Source: Pseudomonadota bacterium
GTDB taxonomy: Bacteria > Pseudomonadota > Alphaproteobacteria > Rhizobiales > Rhizobiaceae
Length of the DNA: 58,932 bases
Direction: 5' to 3'
Assembly (NCBI GenBank): GCA_023435335.1
Contig: JAEYRU010000261.1
Coordinates: 1-58,932, forward strand
Shown: positions 7,156 through 16,310 of the stretch, in pieces
Position numbering within the stretch: position 1 is the stretch's first letter
Layout: the number at the start of each line of letters is the position of its first letter
Translations under genes and position numbers: made by a program
Notes under the pieces: model-generated
What the model saw: the letters and a program-made list of their open reading frames with translations, nothing else
Told to the model about the DNA's origin: nothing
The model's database searches: none

Positions 7156-9222
7156 ATGGACGACAGCAACGACCTCTTCGCCAATATCGCCACCCCGCCG
7201 CTGCCCGCGGCTGAGCGACCACGCCCGGTCGACCCGATTGTCGAGGCGACGAGGCGCAGGCCCGCACCGAAGGACGCCGGCGACAGCTACAGCGCCGCCG
7301 ACATCGAGGTGCTGGAGGGGCTGGAGCCGGTCCGCCGTCGGCCGGGAATGTATATCGGCGGCACCGACGACAAGGCGATGCACCACCTCTTCGCCGAGGT
7401 CATCGACAATTCCATGGACGAGGCGGTCGCCGGCCACGCGACGTTCATCGACGTCGAACTCGACGCGGACGGCTTTCTGACCGTCACCGACAACGGGCGC
7501 GGCATCCCGGTTGATCCGCACCCGAAATTTCCGGGCAAATCGGCGCTGGAAGTGATCATGTGCACGCTGCACGCGGGCGGCAAGTTCGACTCCAAGGTCT
7601 ACGAGACCTCGGGCGGCCTGCACGGCGTCGGCGTCTCGGTAGTCAACGCCCTTTCGGATTCCCTGGAAGTTGAGGTGGCGCGCGGCCGGCAGCTCTATCG
7701 CCAGCGCTTCGTACGCGGAGTGCCGCAGGGGCCGTTGGAGAACCTAGGCGACGTGCACAACCGGCGCGGAACCAGGACCCGTTTCCATCCGGATCCACAG
7801 ATCTTCGGCGCGAATGCCCGCTTCGAGCCTGCCCGGCTGTTCCGGATGGCGCGCTCGAAGGCCTATCTCTTCGGAGGCGTCGAGATCCGCTGGTCCTGCG
7901 ATCCGTCACTGTTGAAGGAAAAGGACGACACCCCGGCAAAGGCCGTGTTCCACTTCCCCGGCGGCCTGCGCGACTATCTGGCCGCCTCGCTCAACGGCGA
8001 ATTCCAGGTCACGCGCGAGGCCTTTGCGGGCAAGAGCGAGAAGCAGGGTGGTCACGGATCGGTCGAATGGGCCGTCACCTGGTATGGCGGCGACGGTTTC
8101 CTCAACTCCTACTGCAACACAATCCCCACACCCGAAGGTGGCACCCATGAGGCCGGACTGCGCAATGCGCTAACGCGCGGCCTGCGTGCCTATGCCGAAC
8201 TGACCGGCAACAAGCGCGCCTCGATCGTCACCGCCGAGGACGTGATGATCTCGGGAGCAGGCATGCTCTCGGTCTTCATCCGCGAACCCGAGTTCGTGGG
8301 CCAGACCAAGGACCGGCTGGCGACGGTGGAAGCGCAGCGCATCGTGGAGAACGCGCTGCGCGATCCCTTCGATCATTGGTTGGCCGGCAACCGCCAGGAG
8401 GCCGACAAGCTTCTGGAGTGGGTGATCGCGCGCGCCGACGAGCGCGTTCGGCGGCGGCAGGAGAAGGAAGTCTCGCGCAAGAGCGCCGTGCGCAAGCTGC
8501 GGCTGCCCGGCAAGCTGGCCGACTGCACGCAGAACGCCGCCGCTGGCGCCGAGATCTTCATCGTGGAAGGCGACTCGGCCGGTGGCTCGGCCAAGCAGGC
8601 GCGCGACCGCGCCAGGCAGGCGGTGCTGCCCCTGCGCGGCAAGATCCTCAACGTAGCCAGCGCGGGCAACGACAAGCTCACCGCCAACCAAACTATCGCC
8701 GACCTAATCCAGGCGCTGGGCTGCGGCACGCGCACGAAGTACCGTGAGGAGGACCTGCGCTACGACCGGGTCATCATCATGACCGACGCCGACGTGGACG
8801 GTGCCCACATCGCCTCCCTCCTCATCACCTTCTTCTATCAGGAGATGCCGAAGCTGATCGAGAACGGCCATCTCTACATGGCTGTACCGCCGCTCTACCG
8901 CATCAGCCAGGGCGGCAAGGTGATGTACGCGCGCGACGATGCGCACAAGGACGAGCTGCTACGGTCCGAATTCACCGGGCGTGGCAAGATCGAGATCGGC
9001 CGTTTCAAGGGCCTTGGGGAAATGATGGCCTCCCAGCTCAAGGAAACGACCATGGACCCAAGAAAGCGCACGCTTCTGAGGGTGGGCATCGCCGACGAGC
9101 AGGTTGCGGTTGAAGCTACCCGCCTCGCCGTCGATGCGCTCATGGGCACCAAGCCGGAGGCGCGTTTCCGCTTCATCCAGGAGAATGCCGAGTTCGTCGA
9201 AGCCGAGGAACTGGACATCTAG
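7156..9222 (+). CDS. parE: DNA topoisomerase IV subunit B (ParE)
   Basis: ATPase subunit of topoisomerase IV, which decatenates daughter chromosomes with ParC; 688 aa. The GHKL ATPase domain shows EVIDNSMDEA (81-90) and DNGRGIP (112-118). The transducer domain follows, then the TOPRIM domain with EGDSAGGSA near residue 471, PLRGKILN near 491 and DADVDGAHI near 543. The C-terminal GRFKGLGEM motif is present. The N-terminus DDSNDLFANI and the ~690-aa length separate it from GyrB, which in this group is ~800 aa with an insertion. The ATG at 7156 begins the family's usual N-terminus; the longer frame from 7018 has no family support. Confidence 0.94.
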   Translation: MDDSNDLFANIATPPLPAAERPRPVDPIVEATRRRPAPKDAGDSYSAADIEVLEGLEPVRRRPGMYIGGTDDKAMHHLFAEVIDNSMDEAVAGHATFIDVELDADGFLTVTDNGRGIPVDPHPKFPGKSALEVIMCTLHAGGKFDSKVYETSGGLHGVGVSVVNALSDSLEVEVARGRQLYRQRFVRGVPQGPLENLGDVHNRRGTRTRFHPDPQIFGANARFEPARLFRMARSKAYLFGGVEIRWSCDPSLLKEKDDTPAKAVFHFPGGLRDYLAASLNGEFQVTREAFAGKSEKQGGHGSVEWAVTWYGGDGFLNSYCNTIPTPEGGTHEAGLRNALTRGLRAYAELTGNKRASIVTAEDVMISGAGMLSVFIREPEFVGQTKDRLATVEAQRIVENALRDPFDHWLAGNRQEADKLLEWVIARADERVRRRQEKEVSRKSAVRKLRLPGKLADCTQNAAAGAEIFIVEGDSAGGSAKQARDRARQAVLPLRGKILNVASAGNDKLTANQTIADLIQALGCGTRTKYREEDLRYDRVIIMTDADVDGAHIASLLITFFYQEMPKLIENGHLYMAVPPLYRISQGGKVMYARDDAHKDELLRSEFTGRGKIEIGRFKGLGEMMASQLKETTMDPRKRTLLRVGIADEQVAVEATRLAVDALMGTKPEARFRFIQENAEFVEAEELDI

Positions 9223-9259
9223 GCTCGGAATCTCGGCCGGACGATTCCGCGGTAAATGG

Positions 9260-10402
9260 TTACGCCGCCGCTATGGCCAGCGCATGCCCGCGGGCATTGG
9301 CGCGCAGTTCGTCGAGATGGATTGACTTCAACAGCGCCGCCAGTTCCCGGTCTTCGGTTCGCGGACCGGCCTGCCCCGGCGCGGCCCCGATCGCCCTGAG
9401 CATCAGCCAGGTTACCTCCTGCGCCCCCGCGACCCGCTTGCCGTTCGCTACCTCGCGCCACACGGCGAGCGCCGTGAGTAGCACGCTATCCATGTTCCGC
9501 GGCAGGCTCGCGGCGCGGAACAGCGCGGATATCGCTCCATCGCGCCCCGCGGCCAGCAGCGAGCGGACGCGCTGGCTCGTCTGTCCGGTCAGCGAGACCA
9601 GTGCGGCGCCGAAGAAATCGATCTTGCCGAGAGCCACGGCGCGCAGGATGAAGCCGGCAGTGAGATCGCCCCTGATGCGCAGATGCTCCACAAGGGCGCC
9701 ATGCTCCTCCGGCCTGGTGCCATCCACAAGCGTGATCGACGCCTTGAGGCAGGCCTCGCGCGTGATGCGTCCGGCCCGAGCAGCGCCCATGAGTGCGACG
9801 ACGAAGGGTGACTCCTTGAGCGCCTCGCCCACCTTCATCAGCAGCGTGTGGCGGCAGTCCGCAGGCAAGTCCCGGTTTTCCAGCATCGCCTCGCGCACGG
9901 AGCCGACATCGCCGTGCCGCTCGGCTATCCGCCTGTAGCTCAGCCCGGCAATTTCGGCACCGTCATTGCACATAAGTTGACGGCAGGATTCCGCCGTACC
10001 GACCTCCGCGATCGCTGCAGCCACCGCCATCGAGATATTGGACCGAATCGCTATCGCTACCTGGATCTTTTCGTCGCCGCCGGCGATGCGATCAATCAGG
10101 TCGCCATCTGCCAGAACCGGTGAGCGCGCGAGCACGATCTCGGCAACGTTGGGCTGGTCCGCGGCCAGCGCGGCGATCACCTGCGCGGGCGCGCGGTGGC
10201 TGAGCGAAAGCGCCTCGGCGATCGAATAGCGCACTTTCCAGGAGGGATCGTCGAGCAGGAACGTGAGCGCTGCCTCCGCCGCGCAGCGGTCCTCGAATGA
10301 TACGTCCGCGCGCAGATAGGCACGAGCCAGAGCAGCAGCAGCGGCTGCCCTCTCCGAGACTTTTGCCGTGTCGATCCATCTGAGGAATTGTGCAACAACC
10401 AT
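9260..10402 (-). CDS. DUF2336 domain protein
   Basis: A 380-aa all-alpha protein of the DUF2336 family, common in Alphaproteobacteria. It is built of HEAT-like helical pairs: residues ~40-150 contain regular repeats such as WKVRYSIAEALS followed by APAQVIAALAADQPNVAEIVL. There is no signal peptide, membrane segment or catalytic motif. Some DUF2336 proteins have been tied to cell-cycle or regulatory scaffolds, but no function can be read here. It is convergent with parE (37-bp gap) and divergent from the maoC-like gene. The ATG at 10402 starts in the first predicted helix. Confidence 0.8.
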   Translation of the reverse strand: MVVAQFLRWIDTAKVSERAAAAAALARAYLRADVSFEDRCAAEAALTFLLDDPSWKVRYSIAEALSLSHRAPAQVIAALAADQPNVAEIVLARSPVLADGDLIDRIAGGDEKIQVAIAIRSNISMAVAAAIAEVGTAESCRQLMCNDGAEIAGLSYRRIAERHGDVGSVREAMLENRDLPADCRHTLLMKVGEALKESPFVVALMGAARAGRITREACLKASITLVDGTRPEEHGALVEHLRIRGDLTAGFILRAVALGKIDFFGAALVSLTGQTSQRVRSLLAAGRDGAISALFRAASLPRNMDSVLLTALAVWREVANGKRVAGAQEVTWLMLRAIGAAPGQAGPRTEDRELAALLKSIHLDELRANARGHALAIAAA

Positions 10403-10536
10403 CTACGCCACTTGCACTCCGTTGCCTTGGCAGCGATGACGCTAGGGGGAAATGGTTTACGATCGGTTCACCATGATTGTTAACCGCCAGCAGGCGACAC
10501 AATCCGGCCGGCGCGGGATCGGCGGAAAGGGAGGCA

Positions 10537-10989
10537 ATGCCAGGGCTTTATCTCGATGAATTCTCGCAAGGACAGGTGTTCCGGCATGAGATCACCCGCA
10601 CCGTCACCGAGAGCGACAACGTCCTGTTCTCGGTTATGACGATGAACCCCCAGCCGCTGCATATCGACTTCGATTTTTCGGCCAGGACGGAATGGGGCAA
10701 GCCGCTGGTAAACTCGCTCTTCACGCTGGGCCTGATGATCGGCATTTCCGTGCACGACACGACGCTGGGCACAACCGTCGCCAATCTCGGCATGAAGGAA
10801 ACCAGCTTTCCGCATCCGCTCTTTCACGGCGACACGGTGCGTGTCGAAACCGAGGTGCTCTCGGTGCGCGAATCGAAGTCGAAGCCGGACCGTGGGATCG
10901 TGGAGTTCGAGCACCGCGCCTACAACCAGAACGATGTCCTGGTTGCGCGCACGCAACGCCAGGCGATGATCCGCAAGCGGCGGGCCTGA
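10537..10989 (+). CDS. MaoC-fold acyl-CoA hydratase/dehydratase
   Basis: A 150-aa single hotdog-fold protein of the MaoC/R-hydratase family. The segment MTMNPQPLHIDFDFSARTEWGKP carries the Asn-Pro-x-x-His-x-Asp hydratase signature, and the hydrophobic helix NSLFTLGLMIGISV follows. The ATG at 10537 has a GGAAAGGGAGG ribosome-binding site right before it and fits the family start. It is followed two bases after its stop by a CitE-like lyase gene, so the two form an operon. Such pairs hydrate and cleave branched C4-C5 acyl-CoAs, for example mesaconyl-CoA and methylmalyl-CoA in the ethylmalonyl-CoA pathway. The substrate here is an inference. Confidence 0.87.
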   Translation: MPGLYLDEFSQGQVFRHEITRTVTESDNVLFSVMTMNPQPLHIDFDFSARTEWGKPLVNSLFTLGLMIGISVHDTTLGTTVANLGMKETSFPHPLFHGDTVRVETEVLSVRESKSKPDRGIVEFEHRAYNQNDVLVARTQRQAMIRKRRA

Positions 10990-10991
10990 CG

Positions 10992-11870
10992 ATGCGTTCG
11001 TTGCTCTTCGTGCCCGGAGATTCCGAGCGCAAGCTCGAAAAAGCGCTGGATTCGGGTGCCGATGTGCTGATCCTTGACCTTGAGGACTCGGTCGCGCCGG
11101 CGTCCAAGGCGAGGGCGAGGCAGATCTCGGCGGATTTCCTGCAATCACGCGCCAACAACCCCTCACCGGTGTTGCATGTGCGCGTCAACGATCTGGCGAC
11201 GGGCCTGACGGACGATGATCTCGCGGCCGTGATGCCGGCGCGGCCGGCCGGCATCATGCTGCCCAAGGCCAACGGCGCCGACGACGTGGCCCTGCTGTCC
11301 GCCAGGTTGCGGGTGCTGGAGGTCGAAAACGGCATTGAGGACGGCGCGACCTCCATCCTGCCGATCATCACGGAAACACCCGCGGGGCTGCTCGCGGCCT
11401 ACACCTATGCGCGAGGCAATCCCCGCCTCTCGGGCCTCACCTGGGGGGCGGAGGACCTCTCCGCCGCCATCGGCGCACGCAGTGCACGCGATGACGAAGG
11501 TCGGTACACGCACGTGTTCCTGCACGCTCGCTCCATCACGCTGCTTGCGGCGGCGGGCGCGGGCGTCGCGGCCGTTGATACGGTCTTCCCGGATTTTCGC
11601 AACGAGGCTGCCTTCCGCCGCGAATGTCTCGCGGCCGAGCGCGACGGCTTCACCGCCAAGATGGGGATCCATCCGGCGCAGGTACCGGTTATCAACGAAA
11701 TCTTCACGCCCTCCGCCGAGGTGGTCTCCCACGCCCGCGACGTGGTTGCAGCATTTGCGGAGGCCGGCGACTCCGGCGTGGTTGCCATCGATGGCAAGAT
11801 GTATGATCGCCCGCACCTGAGATTGGCCGAACGGTTGCTGCAACGGGCGAAGGCCGCGGAGCGCGGCTAG
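10992..11870 (+). CDS. HpcH/HpaI aldolase / CitE-like CoA-ester lyase
   Basis: A 292-aa TIM-barrel enzyme of the HpcH/HpaI-citrate lyase beta family, which cleaves or deacylates malyl-CoA-type esters with Mg2+. The start MRSLLFVPGDSERKLEKAL is the family hallmark (substrate-binding Arg and Lys). LILDLEDSVAP gives the metal-binding acidic strand near residue 35, ITETPAG the catalytic Glu near 125, and LTWGAEDLSAAIGA the second acidic cluster near 155. It follows the MaoC gene by two bases. Likely a (3S)-malyl-CoA thioesterase or beta-methylmalyl-CoA lyase; it could also be a citramalyl-CoA lyase. The specificity cannot be decided from sequence alone. Confidence 0.88.
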   Translation: MRSLLFVPGDSERKLEKALDSGADVLILDLEDSVAPASKARARQISADFLQSRANNPSPVLHVRVNDLATGLTDDDLAAVMPARPAGIMLPKANGADDVALLSARLRVLEVENGIEDGATSILPIITETPAGLLAAYTYARGNPRLSGLTWGAEDLSAAIGARSARDDEGRYTHVFLHARSITLLAAAGAGVAAVDTVFPDFRNEAAFRRECLAAERDGFTAKMGIHPAQVPVINEIFTPSAEVVSHARDVVAAFAEAGDSGVVAIDGKMYDRPHLRLAERLLQRAKAAERG

Positions 11871-12472
11871 CCGCCCCATTTGGGCCGGCGCATCTCGAAG
11901 AGTTCGCCCACCGCCAGATAATCGAAATAGCCGAGCCGCGCGAGATTCTCAGAAAGCGAGGTATCGAAGCGCCCTTCGCGGATGTAGCGATCGTCGATGT
12001 GCACGCCGACCACCTCGCCGATCACGAGGAACGTTTCCATCTCGTTGCCGGCGGCGTCTTTCGGATGAAACGCCATGCTAACCTTGCACTCGAGCGCTGC
12101 ATGTGCCGCCGCTACCCGCGGCGCTTTCACCATGACGCATGGCGCCATCTCGATGCCGGCATATTCGAACTCGTTTACCCCGGCAGGCGCGTCGATCGAT
12201 GATGCATTCATCTTGTCGGCCAGATCACGGCTCGCGACGTTCACCACGAACTCGCCGCTGGCGGCCGCGTTCCGGGCGCTGTCCTTCGGCCTGTCGGAAG
12301 CGAACATCACGCTGAACGGCTTGTCGGACACCATGTTGAAGAAGGAGTACGGCCCCAGATTTGGCACGCCGTCCGGCCCGATTGTTGAGATCCAGCCGAT
12401 CGGACGAGGCGCCACAATTGCCTTCGAGGGATTGTGCGGCAGCCCGTGGCCGTTGCGCGGTTCGTAGAACAT
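11867..12472 (-). CDS. Flavin reductase family protein (FMN-binding split barrel)
   Basis: A 201-aa protein with the FMN-binding split-barrel fold of flavin reductases and flavoredoxin-like proteins. The opening FYEPRNGHGLPHNPSKAIV is typical of the rhizobial subgroup. The core carries RPIGWISTIGPDGVPNLGPYSFFN, and DKPFSVMFASDRPKDSARNA binds the FMN phosphate in relatives. It ends within four bases of the convergent CitE-like gene stop. Its ATG overlaps the nitroreductase stop, so it is cotranscribed behind the nitroreductase. The physiological partner oxygenase or electron acceptor is unknown. Confidence 0.85.
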   Translation of the reverse strand: MFYEPRNGHGLPHNPSKAIVAPRPIGWISTIGPDGVPNLGPYSFFNMVSDKPFSVMFASDRPKDSARNAAASGEFVVNVASRDLADKMNASSIDAPAGVNEFEYAGIEMAPCVMVKAPRVAAAHAALECKVSMAFHPKDAAGNEMETFLVIGEVVGVHIDDRYIREGRFDTSLSENLARLGYFDYLAVGELFEMRRPKWGG

Positions 12473-13065
12473 CAGCCCTCCCAGGGTCCCGCATAGTCGC
12501 TGACGAGGGCGGCCGGATCGGGCCGCGGCCGGTCGGGCAGATTGGCTGCAGCCGCGCTCACGGTGCCGACATGGACGAAGCCCACGACCCGCTCCTCCGG
12601 CGCCAGCCCCAGCAGCCGCCTACCTTCGGCATCGTCCGCATACCAGTTTGTGATCCAGTTCGTGCCATAGCCGAGTGCATTGGCAGCCAGGACGAGGTTC
12701 ATGGCCGCCGCCGCGCCCGACAGGAGCATTTCCCATTGAGGAATTGCAGGGCTCGCCTTCGGGCAGTGGATGACACCTATCACCAGCGGCGCGCGGGAAA
12801 ACCGCGTGCGCTCCTTTTCGAGCCGCGGCTCCGGCAATTCCCCTTCGCGTTGCACCGCGAGCACCGCCAGCATCTCCCCGATCCGCTGGCGGGCCTCGCC
12901 GCGATAAAGAATGAAGCGCCAGGGCGCCAAGCGTCCGTGATCCGGTACTCGCGTCGCCGCTCTCAGCATCGTGGCGATCTCCGCCTCGGACGGAGCGGGC
13001 TCCATGAGGTCCTGTATGGGCGAAGACTTGCGGGCGAGCAGGAATTCTATGACAGGTGATGTCAA
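12472..13065 (-). CDS. Nitroreductase family oxidoreductase
   Basis: FMN-dependent nitroreductase-fold enzyme, about 197 aa. The N-terminal FMN-contact motif is LLARKSSP, followed by the conserved VPDHGRLAPWRFI segment of the YdjA-like branch. LLSGAAAAMNLVLAANALGYG and LGLAPEERVVGFVHVG are the later family blocks. There is no ATG before the RKSS motif, so the best start is a TTG at 13065 (TTGACATCACC); the only in-frame ATG before the core, at MEPAPSEAEI, would remove the flavin-binding strand. The gene is cotranscribed with the flavin reductase and divergent from the secreted repeat protein. Substrate unknown. Confidence 0.82.
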   Translation of the reverse strand: MTSPVIEFLLARKSSPIQDLMEPAPSEAEIATMLRAATRVPDHGRLAPWRFILYRGEARQRIGEMLAVLAVQREGELPEPRLEKERTRFSRAPLVIGVIHCPKASPAIPQWEMLLSGAAAAMNLVLAANALGYGTNWITNWYADDAEGRRLLGLAPEERVVGFVHVGTVSAAAANLPDRPRPDPAALVSDYAGPWEG

Positions 13066-13183
13066 AAGTGCGTTCTCCGGCTTTTGGGAAGAGTGGGTAG
13101 CGGAATCGCCGCAGCCTGGAAACACCGGGGAGCCAGGTATTTCAGCCTTGAAATTGCCATCCCCTTCCGCTTCAACGCAAGAG

Positions 13184-14266
13184 ATGTTTGCCGGGGCCGT
13201 TCGATCCATCGCTATCGCGCTCGCCGCCGTGTTGATCGGCGGCCCGGGCCTTTCCGTTTCCCACGCCCAGAGCGGGACCGGCGCCCCGGGCTTTGCGCCG
13301 TCGGGAACCGTTGGCAGCGGCTCCCTGCCTGGCCTGGCCGGCCCCAAGTCTCTACAGCTCGCGCCGTCCGCCGGACAGGAAGGTCCCCTCGGCACATCGG
13401 ACGCTCCACAGCTCCACCTCCCTCCGATCAGCGGTTTCGCGCCGTCTTCGCCCGCCGCCCAGCTGGCGATACCGTCGGGCGAAATCACGCTCGCCGCCAA
13501 GCTTACCGAGGAATCGCCGGAGATCGGCCGCGGGCTTGTCTGGCGCGTGTTCGCGCCCCAGGCAGATGCCGATGGCAAATTGCCGCTCGTGGCGTCAGCG
13601 CAGGGCGGCACCAGCGTTTTCCAGCTCGAGCCCGGCAGCTACCTGATCCACGCGGCCTTTGGCCGCGCCGGCGCGACCAAGCGCGTTACGGTCGGACGCG
13701 AGCCGGTGCGCGAAAGCCTCGTGCTGGAGGCCGGCGGGCTGAAGCTCGACGCCATCCTCTCCGGCGGCGTCCGCATTCCGCCCCAGAAACTGAAGTTCTC
13801 CATCTACGAGGCGGACCTCGATGTGCGCGGCGAACGCGCCCTGATCATACCGGATGTCAGCCCCAACACGGTCGTGCGCCTCAACGCGGGCACGTATCAC
13901 GTTGTTTCGACCTACGGGGCGGTCAATGCCGTTATTCGAGCAGACATTCGGGTGGAAGCCGGCAAGCTGACCGAGGCGCTGGTGGAACATCGCGCCGCGC
14001 AACTCACCATGAAGCTGGTGCGTGAGGAAGGTGGCGAGGCGATTGCCGATACCGCGTGGTCGATCCTGGCCGATTCGGGCGACATCGTCCGCGAGAATGT
14101 CGGTGCGTTCGCGTCCATGGTGCTGGCGGAAGGCAACTACACGGCCATCGCCAGGAATCGCGACCGGATTTACCAGCGCGACTTCGTGGTGGTCGCCGGG
14201 CGAAATCAGGACGTGGAAGTATTCGCCAACGAGAATGGCGAGGTGGTCGAGTCCTCGCTTGACTGA
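13184..14266 (+). CDS. Secreted protein with three tandem beta-type repeats, function unknown
   Basis: A 360-aa exported protein I cannot name. A signal peptide (residues 1-28, cut near SHAQ) is followed by a Gly/Pro/Ser-rich linker to ~95. Three related segments follow, about residues 99-185, 186-271 and 272-348. Each has a strand with V/I-x-x-A-x (VWRVFAP, KFSIYEAD, AWSILADS), then a loop, then L-x-x-G-x-Y (LEPGSYLIHAAFG, LNAGTYHVVSTYG, LAEGNYTAIARN), then a strand ending V-x-x-G. This resembles Ig-like or carboxypeptidase-regulatory-like beta sandwiches. The ATG at 13184 opens the signal peptide. Conserved in rhizobia as a hypothetical protein, as far as I recall. Confidence 0.8.
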   Translation: MFAGAVRSIAIALAAVLIGGPGLSVSHAQSGTGAPGFAPSGTVGSGSLPGLAGPKSLQLAPSAGQEGPLGTSDAPQLHLPPISGFAPSSPAAQLAIPSGEITLAAKLTEESPEIGRGLVWRVFAPQADADGKLPLVASAQGGTSVFQLEPGSYLIHAAFGRAGATKRVTVGREPVRESLVLEAGGLKLDAILSGGVRIPPQKLKFSIYEADLDVRGERALIIPDVSPNTVVRLNAGTYHVVSTYGAVNAVIRADIRVEAGKLTEALVEHRAAQLTMKLVREEGGEAIADTAWSILADSGDIVRENVGAFASMVLAEGNYTAIARNRDRIYQRDFVVVAGRNQDVEVFANENGEVVESSLD

Positions 14267-14294
14267 CCGACATCCCACTGCTCATCACGGGGGT

Positions 14295-14323
14295 GAAGGG
14301 CCGGCGAGCCGGCTCTTCGTTTT
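14295..14323 (+). terminator. Rho-independent terminator between convergent genes
   Basis: GAAGGGCCGGC (14295-14305) pairs with GCCGGCTCTTC (14308-14318) across a two-base gap, with one G-T pair, and is followed by GTTTT. It lies 28 bp after the stop of the secreted repeat protein and just before the convergent thrS stop, so it most likely ends the plus-strand transcript. Confidence 0.6.
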
Positions 14324-14327
14324 GGCG

Positions 14328-16310
14328 TCACGCCGTATGGCGGCGCAGGTCGGGAGGCGTCGCCTCGCCGGCCAGTGCCGATAATGCCGCCTCCAGCGTC
14401 ATGGACTCCTGATCGCGCGAGCCCAGCCGACGCATGTTGACCGTGCCCTCCTCCGCCTCGCGCCTGCCGCAGACGAGGATGACCGGCACCTTGGCCAGCG
14501 AATGCTCGCGGACCTTGTAGTTGATCTTCTCGTTGCGCAGGTCGGCCTCTGCCTGCAGACCGGCGGCCTTGAGCCTTTGCACCACCTTTTCGACGTAACC
14601 GTCTGCGTCGGATGTGATCGTGGCGACCACCACCTGCAGCGGTGCGAACCAGAGCGGCATCTGGCCGGCATGACTTTCGATCAGAATGCCGAGGAATCGC
14701 TCCAGGGAACCGCAGATCGCGCGGTGTATCATCACCGGCTGCTTCTTCTCCGAGTCCGACCCGATATAGAAGGCACCGAATCGCTCAGGCAGGTTGAAGT
14801 CGACCTGCGTGGTGCCCAGTTGCCATTCACGCCCGATCGCGTCCTTCAGGGTATACTCGAACTTGGGGCCGTAGAACGTCCCCTCGCCCTCGTTGATGCC
14901 GGTCGTGATGCGGTTGTCCTCGCGCGCCATGCGGGCAAGCGCACCCTTCAGGATGTCCTCGGCATGGTCCCACATGGCGTCGGTGCCGACGCGCTTCTCA
15001 GGGCGGGTGGCAAGCTTCACCACCACTTCCTCGAACCCGAAATCCTTGTAGACCGACATCATTAGGTCGTTGATCTTCAGGATTTCCGACTCGAGCTGGT
15101 CCTCCGTGCAGAAGACGTGGGCATCGTCCTGCGTGAAGCCGCGCACGCGCAACAGCCCGTGCAACGCCCCGGACGCCTCGTAGCGATGAACGTAGCCGAA
15201 TTCCGCCAGCCGGATCGGCAGGTCGCGGTAGGATTTGAGGCCGTGCTTGAATATCTGCACATGTCCGGGACAGTTCATCGGCTTCAGCGCGAAGATGCGC
15301 TGGTCGGCATCCGGATCGTCCGGTTGCGTGAAGGCATGCGCGGACTTAACCGCGAACATGTTCTCCTGATACCAACCCCAGTGGCCCGATGTCTCCCACA
15401 GGCTCTTGTCCAGCACCTGGGGGGCGTTGACCTCCTGGTAGTCGTCGCCCAGCCGACGCCGCATGTAGGAGACCAGGTTCTGGAACATCCTCCAGCCCTT
15501 GGCATGCCAGAAGACGACGCCCGGCCCTTCCTCCTGGAAGTGGAACAGGTCCATCTCGCGGCCGAGCCGCCGATGATCACGTTTTTCCGCCTCCTCCAGC
15601 ATGTGGAGGTAAGCGTCGAGCTGCTCCTTGGTGGCCCATGCGGTCCCGTAGATTCGGGTCAGCATCGGGTTGTTGGCATCGCCGCGCCAGTACGCGCCGG
15701 CCACCTTCATCAGCTTGAAGGCGTCCCCGATCTGGCCGGTCGAGGCCATGTGCGGCCCGCGGCAAAGGTCGAACCACTCACCCTGCTTGTAGATCCTGAT
15801 GTCCTGGTCGGCTGGAATCGCGTCGATCAGTTCCACCTTGTAGGCTTCGCCCTTCTCGCGAAAGACCTTCTTCGCCTCGTCCCTGCTCCATACTTCCTTC
15901 GTGAAGGGCCTGTTGCGTTGGATGATCTCCCGCATCTTCTTCTCGATGGCGGCAAAGTCCTCCGGCGTGAACGGCTGGTTGCGTGCGAAGTCGTAGTAGA
16001 ACCCGTTCTCGATGACCGGGCCGATGGTGACCTGGGTGCCGGGCCACAGCTCCTGCACGGCCTCCGCCAGGACGTGCGCGGCGTCGTGCCGGATCAGTTC
16101 GAGGGCGCGGGGGTCGTCGCGGGTCACGATCTCGATCCTGCCCGACTGGCCAAGCGGCTCGGACAGGTCGCGCAACGTTCCGTTCAGCGCTACTGCCACG
16201 GCCTTCTTCGCGAGCGACTTCGAGATCGATTCGGCGAGCGCGGCGCCGGTCGTCGCGGCGTCGTAGTCGCGCACGGAACCGTCGGGAAATGTAAGGGAAA
16301 TCTGGGGCAA
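14328..16310 (-). CDS. thrS: Threonyl-tRNA synthetase
   Basis: Class II aminoacyl-tRNA synthetase charging tRNA-Thr, about 660 aa. A TGS domain (~1-62, ISLTFPDGSVRDYDA) leads into the editing domain with HDAAHVLAEAVQELWP. The catalytic core carries the zinc-site segment MNCPGHVQIFKHG and class II motifs such as LRVRGFTQDDAHVFC and GIGREWQLG-like residues before QVDFNLPERF. The C-terminal anticodon-binding domain begins at about LPLWFAPLQVVV. The start is TTG: 16310 begins the usual family N-terminus (L-PQISLTFPDG) with GGAG eight bases upstream, while a TTG at 16337 would add nine residues without a ribosome-binding site. Confidence 0.95.
   Translation of the reverse strand: MPQISLTFPDGSVRDYDAATTGAALAESISKSLAKKAVAVALNGTLRDLSEPLGQSGRIEIVTRDDPRALELIRHDAAHVLAEAVQELWPGTQVTIGPVIENGFYYDFARNQPFTPEDFAAIEKKMREIIQRNRPFTKEVWSRDEAKKVFREKGEAYKVELIDAIPADQDIRIYKQGEWFDLCRGPHMASTGQIGDAFKLMKVAGAYWRGDANNPMLTRIYGTAWATKEQLDAYLHMLEEAEKRDHRRLGREMDLFHFQEEGPGVVFWHAKGWRMFQNLVSYMRRRLGDDYQEVNAPQVLDKSLWETSGHWGWYQENMFAVKSAHAFTQPDDPDADQRIFALKPMNCPGHVQIFKHGLKSYRDLPIRLAEFGYVHRYEASGALHGLLRVRGFTQDDAHVFCTEDQLESEILKINDLMMSVYKDFGFEEVVVKLATRPEKRVGTDAMWDHAEDILKGALARMAREDNRITTGINEGEGTFYGPKFEYTLKDAIGREWQLGTTQVDFNLPERFGAFYIGSDSEKKQPVMIHRAICGSLERFLGILIESHAGQMPLWFAPLQVVVATITSDADGYVEKVVQRLKAAGLQAEADLRNEKINYKVREHSLAKVPVILVCGRREAEEGTVNMRRLGSRDQESMTLEAALSALAGEATPPDLRRHTA

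Noticed and set aside
9223..9259. Terminator after parE (CGGAAT/ATTCCG stem)
   Set aside because: Only six pairs and no T-run, so support is too weak.
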